Shown here: positions 1-6,477 of the stretch, piece after piece
How positions within the stretch are numbered: position 1 is the stretch's first letter
Layout of the letters: every line of letters begins with the position of its first letter
DNA from: Deltaproteobacteria bacterium
Lineage (GTDB): Bacteria > Lernaellota > Lernaellaia > JACKCT01
Reading direction: 5' to 3'
Assembly: GCA_020845895.1 (NCBI GenBank)
Contig: JADLEX010000059.1
Span: 1 to 33,463, forward strand
DNA length: 33,463 bases
Program-made: the position numbers and the translations under genes
Notes under the pieces: model-generated
Database searches by the model: none
Seen by the model: only the letters and a program-made list of their open reading frames with translations
Told to the model about the DNA's origin: nothing

Positions 1-258
1 CTGCGTGGACGCGAAACTCGTCGTCAGGCCCGTGACGCCGATGATGTCGGGGTCGAACTCGGCAACGCGGCGCAGGAGCTGCCCCGAGGAAAGCTGCTCG
101 ACCGCCGCGTCGATGATTTCGGCCCGGTGACCGCCCTGCTCCGCGACCGCCGCCAGATACCCGATGCCCAGTGGCATGGAGTTGTAGAACAGGCGTGCCA
201 CCACGGGGTGGCCGCGTTCGCGGTCGGCAACGGGGGGATTGACCAATAGGACCTTCAT
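1..258 (-). CDS. B12-binding-domain protein, probably a radical SAM enzyme (N-terminal fragment)
   Basis: The first 86 residues are visible; the rest lies beyond the left edge. The protein starts MKVLLVNPP and continues MPLGIGYLAAVAEQGG and DIIGVTGLTT, the pattern of the Rossmann-like B12-binding domain that precedes the radical SAM domain in BchE-type proteins (family knowledge). The CxxxCxxC cluster motif would be further downstream and cannot be seen, so the catalytic half is inferred. The ATG at 258 has a GAGGA ribosome site a few bases upstream. It follows gpsA by 97 bp on the same strand and may be co-transcribed with it. The 97-bp gap shows no other feature. Substrate unknown. Confidence 0.75.
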   Translation of the reverse strand, partial: MKVLLVNPPVADRERGHPVVARLFYNSMPLGIGYLAAVAEQGGHRAEIIDAAVEQLSSGQLLRRVAEFDPDIIGVTGLTTSFASTQ

Positions 259-355
259 CGATCCTCGCCGCGGTCTTCACCGCATGTGGTTGAAGAAGAA
301 TAACACGCCGAAATCACGGCGGAAAGCGAGACGGCTCACGAGACGGCGCGCGGAT

Positions 356-1384
356 TCACACGCCGGGGGCCGCGAAGAATATGCCCGCCAGCTCGTCCTT
401 GCTCTCGCGGTTCATCAGGCCCATCGCCGCCATGAGCAGGTGCACGCCCTCGTAACACACGCGATAGACCGCCTCGGTGATCGGCATGTCCACGCCGAGC
501 TTGCGCGAAAGCTGGTAGACCGGCTTTGCCGTCACGTAGCCCTCGGCCACCGCCTTTTGCGACGCGACGATCTCCTCCGGCTTTTCGCCCTTGGCAAGGC
601 GTTTGCCGAGCTGCCGGTTGCGCGACAGGTCGCCGGTGCACGTGAGGATCAGGTCACCGACCCCCGCCAAGCCCAAAAACGTCAACGGGTTCGCGCCCAT
701 CGCCACGCCCAGGCGCGTGATCTCGGCGAGGCCGCGCGTCATGAGCGAAGCCCGCGCCGAATCGCCGAAACCCAGCCCGTCGGCCGCGCCGCACCCCACG
801 GCGATGACGTTCTTGAGCGCGCCGCCCAGTTCCACGCCGATGACGTCGGCGCTCGTGTAAACGCGAAAACGCGGCGAATGCAGAAGCTGCTGAACCCGCC
901 GCGCCACGGCGATGTCGTGCGCCGCCATCGCCACATCCGCGGGCAGGCCCTGCGCGATCTCGCGCGCGAAACTCGGCCCCGACATGAAACACAACCGGTG
1001 AACGTGAGCCGGCAGCACCTCGGTCAGCACCTGGCTCATGAGGCAGAGCGACTCGTGCTCGATGCCCTTTGCCGCGGACACGATGAGCGCGTTTTCGGGG
1101 AGAAGCTCGCATGCCTGGGTCGCCACGCGCCGCACGAACGCCGACGGGCACATCAGGCTGACGAGTTCCGCCTCCGTGAGCGCGTCCGCCATGTCGTTCG
1201 TCCAGCGGATGGAGGCGGGCAGTTTGACGCCGGGCAGAAACGTCTCGTTGACGCCGGACTCGGCGACGGCGGCGGGCAGGTCCTTCTCGAACGCCCACAC
1301 GCGAACGTCGTGCCCGAGCGCCGCCGTGTACGCCGCCAGCGCCGTGCCGAACGCCCCCGCCCCCAAGATCGCCGTGCGCGTCAT
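356..1384 (-). CDS. gpsA: NAD(P)H-dependent glycerol-3-phosphate dehydrogenase
   Basis: This 342-aa cytosolic enzyme reduces dihydroxyacetone phosphate to sn-glycerol 3-phosphate, the backbone precursor of phospholipids. The N-terminal nucleotide-binding loop is GAGAFG at residues 8-13. SAAKG (103-107), SGPSFA (135-140) and ELGGALKN with the active-site lysine near residue 191 match the family, as does the C-terminal GLAGVGDLILTCTG segment with the following SRNRQLG. The length is normal for GpsA. The ATG at 1384 is preceded by a GGAG site about seven bases away. Upstream lies a palindromic repeat; downstream, on the same strand, the B12-binding gene. Nothing is missing or broken. Confidence 0.96.
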   Translation of the reverse strand: MTRTAILGAGAFGTALAAYTAALGHDVRVWAFEKDLPAAVAESGVNETFLPGVKLPASIRWTNDMADALTEAELVSLMCPSAFVRRVATQACELLPENALIVSAAKGIEHESLCLMSQVLTEVLPAHVHRLCFMSGPSFAREIAQGLPADVAMAAHDIAVARRVQQLLHSPRFRVYTSADVIGVELGGALKNVIAVGCGAADGLGFGDSARASLMTRGLAEITRLGVAMGANPLTFLGLAGVGDLILTCTGDLSRNRQLGKRLAKGEKPEEIVASQKAVAEGYVTAKPVYQLSRKLGVDMPITEAVYRVCYEGVHLLMAAMGLMNRESKDELAGIFFAAPGV

Positions 1385-1469
1385 CCCGCCGCTCCGATCG
1401 ATTCGTCAAATACGGATGAAGGATCTCATTTTCGACCCCGGTGGCCGAATTTGCAACGCGCGCCGCATG

Positions 1470-1543
1470 AAGCCCTCACCCCTATCCCCTCTCCCGTCAA
1501 TCGGGAGAGGGGTGCTGAGCAACGCGAGGCGGGGTGAGGGCTT
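1470..1543. repeat. Palindromic intergenic element, copy A
   Basis: A 74-bp element with 13-bp perfect terminal inverted repeats (AAGCCCTCACCCC at 1470-1482, its complement at 1531-1543). It encloses an 11-bp perfect hairpin (1486-1496 with 1502-1512, 5-nt loop). It lies between two minus-strand genes. Related copies are at 8671, 11244 and 17935. There is no T-run after the stem, so it is not a classical terminator, although a strong RNA hairpin would form on either strand. Confidence 0.9.
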
Positions 1544-1569
1544 CCGGACACGCGCCGCGCGCTCCACGG

Positions 1570-2913
1570 TCAGTAAAACAGGTACACGAACCCGGCCGAC
1601 GTCTGCTGGAGCACCACCGCGACGTGCAGCGCCGCCCAGCCGAGCACATAGACGAGCGCGTGCAGGCCGCGCCCCTCGCGTTCCTCGATGTCGAGCACCT
1701 CGCGCGCCGCGACGAACGCGAGCAGCGCCCCGATGGCGAGCAGATACCGGGGATTGGGCAGCGTGAACGCGAGCAGCGCCGCGTAGGCGCACACCGCGAC
1801 CACGGGGAGGCGACCGAGAGCGCCGCTCGGATCGCGCCACGAGCGAATCGCTCCGTTCACCCAAAGTGGCAGGTTAAAGAATCCGACCATGAACGGCACG
1901 AGCGGCAGCATGTATTGCCGAAGGTAGAACGCCCCGCCGTCGGGAACGAACGCCGTGAGGGCAAACGACGCAATGCGCGTCGCCTGAACCGCCAGCGTGC
2001 CGGTCGCCGCGGAGTAGGCGATCCACGGCAGCACCAGCAGCGCGGGGGTGAAAACGACGATCCACGTCGCCGCGCGACGCGCAAACGGTCGATACACTGG
2101 AACGATAGCGACGATGGCGAGATAGACCGGCGGCAGCAGCACCGCGTTGTAGCGCGCCATGCACGCGACCGCCGTCCACACCGCGACGACAACCGCGTCG
2201 CGCCGCGAGCCGGTCTGCAAAAAGCGGTCGAACGCGACGAGCGCCAGCGTGAACAGCAGCCAGAATGGCGCGTCGAGAATTCCCGCCGTGCCTGAGAACA
2301 GGGCGACAGGCAACGAGGGCATGAGCGCGAGCGTCGTGAGCGCGAGCCGCCGCCCGTGCCGCGCCGAGATCCACCGATACACGACGATGGCCGTCGCGAG
2401 CGAACACGCGACGGCGAAGACGCGCCCCGCCGCCAAGTGAAATCCGAACGCACCGAAGATGGCGCCGTACACGAGCGGCAGAAACGGCGGATGATGCGGT
2501 CCCAGCCAGTCGTTCACCGTCGCGAGGTCACGCAAATACGCCGCGATTCCATGTTGGGCGAGGTAGCGCGCGGCATCGATGTTCGAGCGTTCGTCGTTCC
2601 ACGGAATCATGACGAGTGCGACGACGATCCACATTGCCGCGAGCCCCGCGAAGACAAATGCCGGGGCGCGCGGGTGATCGAGGGCGCGCGTCAGCAGGGC
2701 GCGCCCGCGATCGGGCCGATCGGTGAAGATCAGCCCAGCGCACAGCCACGCGAACGACAGCGCCGACGCCAGCACGATCGCGCGGAGCGACAGCGACTGC
2801 GATTCGAGTGTGCGCGCCGCGACCAGCAGGCCGAACCAGTGCGCGAGCGCCAGCGCGCCCGAGACGAGCACGATCCAGCGCGCGGGGTGGCCCGTTCCCA
2901 GCAGACGGCCCAC
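1570..2913 (-). CDS. GT39/ArnT-like polytopic membrane glycosyltransferase
   Basis: A 447-aa polytopic protein with about ten hydrophobic segments. After the first segments come an acidic/Arg stretch ERSNIDAARYLAQHG and HHPPFLPLVYG, the arrangement of the first periplasmic loop in the PMT/ArnT superfamily (dolichyl/undecaprenyl-phosphate-sugar users). These enzymes transfer a sugar from a lipid-phosphate carrier on the outer face of the inner membrane. Donor and acceptor cannot be read from sequence. A GTG start at 2913 is preferred because GGAGG lies six bases upstream; the ATG at 2918 is out of frame and touches the ribosome site. It is the last gene of a four-gene operon, 26 bp after the preceding stop, and that junction carries a 25-bp tandem duplication. 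Confidence 0.72.
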   Translation of the reverse strand: MGRLLGTGHPARWIVLVSGALALAHWFGLLVAARTLESQSLSLRAIVLASALSFAWLCAGLIFTDRPDRGRALLTRALDHPRAPAFVFAGLAAMWIVVALVMIPWNDERSNIDAARYLAQHGIAAYLRDLATVNDWLGPHHPPFLPLVYGAIFGAFGFHLAAGRVFAVACSLATAIVVYRWISARHGRRLALTTLALMPSLPVALFSGTAGILDAPFWLLFTLALVAFDRFLQTGSRRDAVVVAVWTAVACMARYNAVLLPPVYLAIVAIVPVYRPFARRAATWIVVFTPALLVLPWIAYSAATGTLAVQATRIASFALTAFVPDGGAFYLRQYMLPLVPFMVGFFNLPLWVNGAIRSWRDPSGALGRLPVVAVCAYAALLAFTLPNPRYLLAIGALLAFVAAREVLDIEEREGRGLHALVYVLGWAALHVAVVLQQTSAGFVYLFY

Positions 2914-2963
2914 GTCATACCTCCGTCAGGCGGCGCACGTCATGCCTCCGTCAGGCGGCGCAC
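2914..2963. repeat. 25-bp tandem duplication across a gene junction
   Basis: Two adjacent 25-bp copies (2914-2938 and 2939-2963) differ at one base (2919 versus 2944). On the minus strand the unit holds the last codons of the FAD-protein gene (ending LTEA), its stop, the GGAGG ribosome site and a GTG. The first copy in the minus direction supplies the stop of the upstream gene; the second supplies the ribosome site for the GTG at 2913. The 25-bp period shifts the frame, so the GTG at 2938 would open only a seven-codon peptide. Confidence 0.95.
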
Positions 2964-4256
2964 GAGATCCAGCGAATCCTCGATGACCTGATCCATGTTC
3001 TTATACGTGAACGCGCCGGTGCGTCCCACCAGTTCCACGCCCGAGTCGCGGATGGCGGCCGTGACCGCCGCGAGCTTGTGCTCGAAACCGACGAGGAACA
3101 CGGGGTAGGCGTCGCGCACGCGCAGGTCGGCGGCGTGCGTCACCTCGCCCGCGTCGATGAAGCCGAGGCGCGCGAGATCGTTCACGCATCGCCGATGCAA
3201 CTCCTCGCCGTCCATGTTCCACAACTCGTCGCCTTCGGTGCAGAAGACCTCGAGGCACAGGCTCGTTCCGTCGCCGGGCACGAGATGCGGCGACCAGTTC
3301 TTTGGCTCGTGAATGCGCGCGAAGATGATGTCGGAGTCGGGGGTGTAGATCCACGTGTCCGATGTGACGCGCGGCCGGCGCAGCAGCACCTGCACGCAAC
3401 GCAGGCTGCGGTATTCCAGAGCGCCCGCCGAAACGTCGATCCCCAGCATATTCGCCGCGAGGCCGATGGGAATCGTGCTGACGACCCGGTCACCGCGAAG
3501 CGTTTCCCCGCTCGCGAGTTCGACTCGAAAGCCGTCCCCGTCGCGCGCAACGCCGCGCACCGCCTGCCCCGTGACGATGCGCCCGCCGCGCGACTCGCTG
3601 CGTTTCGCGATCCGAATCGCGATGCGGCCGATGCCGTTGCGCGGATAGAAAAAACTCGACACGAGCGTGCGCGGGCCGCCCGGCGCGGGGAACATGGCCT
3701 TGCGCACCGCCTGCGCGAGCGAGAGAAGCTGGATGCGCTGCGCGGCCCACGTCGCGCTGATACGGCGCGGGTCGATTCCCCACACCTTTCGCGTGTACGG
3801 GCCGAAATAGATGTCGTAGAGCGCGCGGCCGAAACGGCTCACCACCCAATCCTCGAAGTTGTCGGTCTCGCCGCGCGACGACGCCGCTACGCGCAGATAC
3901 CCCGCCAATACCTCGAAGCTCTTTTTCGGACCCATGCCGAAAAACGCGTTGACGGGCCGTAGCGGATAATCGGCGAAGCGCCCCGCGAGCAGGATGCGAC
4001 TGCGCCGCTCGACCGTGAGGAGTTCGTCGCCGAGCAGATCCTGGATCCACGCGATGATCTCGGGGTTGTCCGAATGAAACCGGTGGCCGCCGATGTCGAA
4101 GATGTGGTCCTGCACCACCAGGTTGCGCGCGAGTCCGCCGACCTCACGCTGCGCCTCGACGCACACCGCGTCGTGCCCCCGACGCAGCAATTCGTCCGCG
4201 CACGTCAGCCCGGCGAGACCGCCGCCAAGGATCACGTAGCGAAGCCGCACGCTCAC
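2940..4256 (-). CDS. FAD-dependent amine-oxidase/UDP-galactopyranose-mutase-like protein
   Basis: A 438-aa flavoprotein. The N-terminus RYVILGGGLAGLTCADEL carries the dinucleotide-binding GxGxxG (residues 11-16), followed by EVGGLA and FDIGGHRFHSDNPEI, the flavin-binding signatures of the protoporphyrinogen-oxidase/UGM-like superfamily. YTRKVWGIDPRRISATWAAQRI is typical of members found in polysaccharide loci. The C-terminal GRTGAFTYKNMDQVIEDS closes the FAD site. It lies among three glycosyltransferases, so a sugar-nucleotide or lipid-linked-sugar substrate is likely but unproven. GTG at 4256 is chosen because it gives a GTGA overlap with the upstream stop; a longer in-frame extension to 4409 overlaps the upstream coding region and resembles no family sequence. 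It is not close enough to bacterial Glf to be named glf. Confidence 0.8.
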   Translation of the reverse strand: MSVRLRYVILGGGLAGLTCADELLRRGHDAVCVEAQREVGGLARNLVVQDHIFDIGGHRFHSDNPEIIAWIQDLLGDELLTVERRSRILLAGRFADYPLRPVNAFFGMGPKKSFEVLAGYLRVAASSRGETDNFEDWVVSRFGRALYDIYFGPYTRKVWGIDPRRISATWAAQRIQLLSLAQAVRKAMFPAPGGPRTLVSSFFYPRNGIGRIAIRIAKRSESRGGRIVTGQAVRGVARDGDGFRVELASGETLRGDRVVSTIPIGLAANMLGIDVSAGALEYRSLRCVQVLLRRPRVTSDTWIYTPDSDIIFARIHEPKNWSPHLVPGDGTSLCLEVFCTEGDELWNMDGEELHRRCVNDLARLGFIDAGEVTHAADLRVRDAYPVFLVGFEHKLAAVTAAIRDSGVELVGRTGAFTYKNMDQVIEDSLDLVRRLTEA

Positions 4257-5170
4257 GGCGCGGTCTCTTGCGGATAACGGCGACGTGACGCGAATCCGTC
4301 GCGCCAGCCCTCGCAGATACGCCGCGAACGCGTGTCGCCTCCGAGCGCCCGTGCCCCGTGATAGATCCCGCCCATGACCATCCAGAAAAAGAATTTCGCG
4401 CGGTCCCACCCGCGCGCGTGTTTGCGATACAGCAAAACGCTGTTTCGCGCCAGAAAGTATGCCTTGAGCGCTTCGCGCCGGGCATCGAATGTCGGACCCG
4501 CGTGCGTCGCCGCCGCGCGCGGTTCATACAATACCGACAGGCCCGCGCGGGCGAGGCGCAGACCGAGATCGACCTCGTCCTGGTACGCGAAAAACGCCTC
4601 GTCGTAACCGCCCTCACGCGACACGGCGTCGAGACGCACGAGCGCACAGCATCCGTGTCCGGCGAGCACGCGGCGGGGAACGCTCCAACGCGCACCGTCG
4701 GGCGCGCCCTCCCCCGCGAAGCGCGTCGCCAGATGCCGCCACGTCAGTTCGAGCCACGAGCCGTCGAGCACACTCGCCTGATGCCGCCGAAAGACCTTCG
4801 GGTGCGCGATGGCGATTTGGGGATCGCGTTCCAGCGCGGCGACGAGAACACCCAGCGAACCCGCGTCGATGCGCGCATCGGGGTTGATCGCGAGGCCGTA
4901 CGCAAAGCCCGCCTCACGCGCGGTGGCGATCAGCCGATTCATCGCCGCGCAGTAGCCGATGTTGCCGCCGTCGCTGGTCGGCGAATTGTCGAAGACGAAG
5001 ATGGATCTCGCGTCAAGCACGCCCGCCAGCGATGCCGTGCACGCGCGCACCTCGGCGGGGTCGTCATACGCGACCAAGAGCGCCGCGAGGCGCCGAAAAT
5101 CCGTCGCCGCGAGGCGCAGAAAATCCGTCGCCGCGAGGCGGCGCAAGTCCGCGGCCGAGCGCTCAGTCAT
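4253..5170 (-). CDS. GT2 glycosyltransferase, rhamnosyltransferase-like
   Basis: A 305-aa cytosolic family 2 glycosyltransferase. The core begins at LAALLVAYDD and contains FDNSPTSDGGNIGYCAAMN (nucleotide-sugar site), AINPDARI (the DxD-equivalent), GYDEAFFAYQDEVDLGLRL (catalytic acidic cluster) and YEPRAAATHAG near the C-terminus, as in WbbL-type rhamnosyltransferases. The first about 30 residues are an in-frame 8-residue repeat (RRLAATDF and variants) encoded by three 24-bp units. ATG at 5170 overlaps the preceding stop by 8 bp, and the next gene starts by a GTGA overlap, so all three should be translationally coupled. Donor sugar unknown. Confidence 0.85.
   Translation of the reverse strand: MTERSAADLRRLAATDFLRLAATDFRRLAALLVAYDDPAEVRACTASLAGVLDARSIFVFDNSPTSDGGNIGYCAAMNRLIATAREAGFAYGLAINPDARIDAGSLGVLVAALERDPQIAIAHPKVFRRHQASVLDGSWLELTWRHLATRFAGEGAPDGARWSVPRRVLAGHGCCALVRLDAVSREGGYDEAFFAYQDEVDLGLRLARAGLSVLYEPRAAATHAGPTFDARREALKAYFLARNSVLLYRKHARGWDRAKFFFWMVMGGIYHGARALGGDTRSRRICEGWRDGFASRRRYPQETAP
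5087..5158. repeat. Three 24-bp in-frame tandem repeats near the GT2 start
   Basis: Units at 5087-5110, 5111-5134 and 5135-5158. The first two are almost identical and the third has diverged. Each adds eight residues (RRLAATDF, FLRLAATD register) between the start codon and the first beta strand of the GT2 fold, so copy number can change without breaking the frame. Confidence 0.92.
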
Positions 5171-6437
5171 CGCCCGTCCGGCGCGTGCGTTGCCACGCTG
5201 TCGAACCGGCCCGGTCGAGATTCGCCGCCGCGTGATCGACGAGATCGCCGAGCACCAACGCCGCGAGGTCGCGAATCGGCAGGCGAACTCCCGAATCCGC
5301 CAGCCGTCGCCACGCGAGAACGAGCTGGGCGAAGGCGACGAGCAGATACACTTCCAGGACAACGCACGGCGCGACGAACGTTTCGGCGCGCCACCCGGCA
5401 ACGAGACACAGCGCGTAGAGCGCCAGCGCGGCGCGATCGAAGTAACCCGTCGCGAGCAGCGTGAGATCGACCTTGCGCCAAAACGTCAGCGGGCCGACCC
5501 AGATCTCCGTCCAGCGCCGCCGCGCGATGTCGCGAAACGCGCTCGACCAGTCGCGGTGCTGCCGCCGCCCGTCGCCCGCGTCCTCGCAGGCGAGAATGGA
5601 CGAGCGCGCCTCCGGCTCAAAGACGACTGCGTCACCGCGCGCCTGTAGAGTCACGCAAAGATCCACGTCCTCCAGCCGCGTGTCCTCGCGAAATCCGTCG
5701 AACCGCTCGAGGCGATCCCGTCGCACCACGTAATTCGAGCCGAGCAGCATGACCGACGCGCCCGTGTGCATTGCGCCGACCTGCGTCAGATCTTGGTGGA
5801 CGAGACTCTCCATCGCCGCGAACGCCGCCGCGCTGGACCGATCGGCGTTGCGAACCGCCATCATCCCCTGCGCGGCCGCCGCGCCGACGCGGGTTGCCGC
5901 GTCCACCAGCCTCGCCGGGGCGTCGGGCGCGATGCGGGCGTCGGCATCGACCACGTAAACCCACTCGCCGAAATCGATCGCGGCGAGAGCCGCGTTGAGT
6001 GCCGCCGGTTTCCCGCGCCCAGCCGCGTGGCCTTCGCGGCGCAGCACCTCGACGCCGCGATCCGCAAAAGACGCCGCGATGGCGCCCGTTGCGTCGGTGG
6101 AGCCGTCGTCGATGACGACGATCTTTCTGCGTTGTGCCGGCCAATCGAGCGTGACGAGGTCGCCCAAGAACTCGGCGAGCACGCCCGCCTCGTTGCGCGC
6201 CGGAACGAGCGCGAGCAGCGTCGGCCGGGCGCCGTCCGTATGAGAGCGCGGGGTGTCGTCGCGCCGAAGCGCGGCCCACGCGAGCAGAATGCGCCGCGCG
6301 GTGACGGCGACGAGCCACGCGCCGCTCGCGAGCGCGACAAGCCGCCATCCAAACAGAATCGGCGTCCACGGGGCGCAGACGAACGCAAAGACCCCGAGGG
6401 CCGCGAGCGATTTCGCGCTGAAAAACGACGAGTTCAT
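5163..6437 (-). CDS. Membrane GT2 glycosyltransferase (processive-type)
   Basis: A 424-aa inner-membrane protein with two N-terminal hydrophobic segments, a cytosolic GT2 domain and two to three C-terminal membrane segments. Visible motifs are LLALVPARNEAG, VVIDDGSTDATG, YVVDADARI (DxD) and DTRLEDVDL (base), followed by an Arg/Trp-rich ARRRW stretch at the place of the (Q/R)xxRW motif. This architecture is shared by cellulose/hyaluronan-synthase-like and N-acetylglucosaminyltransferase-like enzymes; the product here is unknown. The ATG at 6437 follows an AGGA site at long spacing; in-frame extensions upstream run into the divergent peptidase gene. It is the first gene of the minus-strand glycan operon. 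Only 40 bp separate it from the divergent gene at 6478. Confidence 0.85.
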   Translation of the reverse strand: MNSSFFSAKSLAALGVFAFVCAPWTPILFGWRLVALASGAWLVAVTARRILLAWAALRRDDTPRSHTDGARPTLLALVPARNEAGVLAEFLGDLVTLDWPAQRRKIVVIDDGSTDATGAIAASFADRGVEVLRREGHAAGRGKPAALNAALAAIDFGEWVYVVDADARIAPDAPARLVDAATRVGAAAAQGMMAVRNADRSSAAAFAAMESLVHQDLTQVGAMHTGASVMLLGSNYVVRRDRLERFDGFREDTRLEDVDLCVTLQARGDAVVFEPEARSSILACEDAGDGRRQHRDWSSAFRDIARRRWTEIWVGPLTFWRKVDLTLLATGYFDRAALALYALCLVAGWRAETFVAPCVVLEVYLLVAFAQLVLAWRRLADSGVRLPIRDLAALVLGDLVDHAAANLDRAGSTAWQRTRRTGDD

Positions 6438-6477
6438 GGAATTGTGAAGTCCTGTCGTTAGACTGTAGCATGGTGCG

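Noticed and set aside
1486-1512. Rho-independent terminators at the palindromic elements and at 31071-31088
   Set aside because: Stems are strong, but none is followed by a run of T on either strand.
2916-2918. ATG as start of the GT39-like gene
   Set aside because: It is out of frame with the membrane protein and one base from the GGAGG site; the GTG at 2913 has proper spacing.
2940-4256. Assignment as UDP-galactopyranose mutase (glf)
   Set aside because: The flavin-binding opening is shared, but the middle of the protein follows the broader amine-oxidase-like group and not the typical Glf signature.
4257-4409. Longer N-terminus for the FAD-dependent protein
   Set aside because: The added residues overlap the upstream GT2 gene, show no homology pattern and lie before the natural FAD-binding start; GTGA overlap at 4256 is better.
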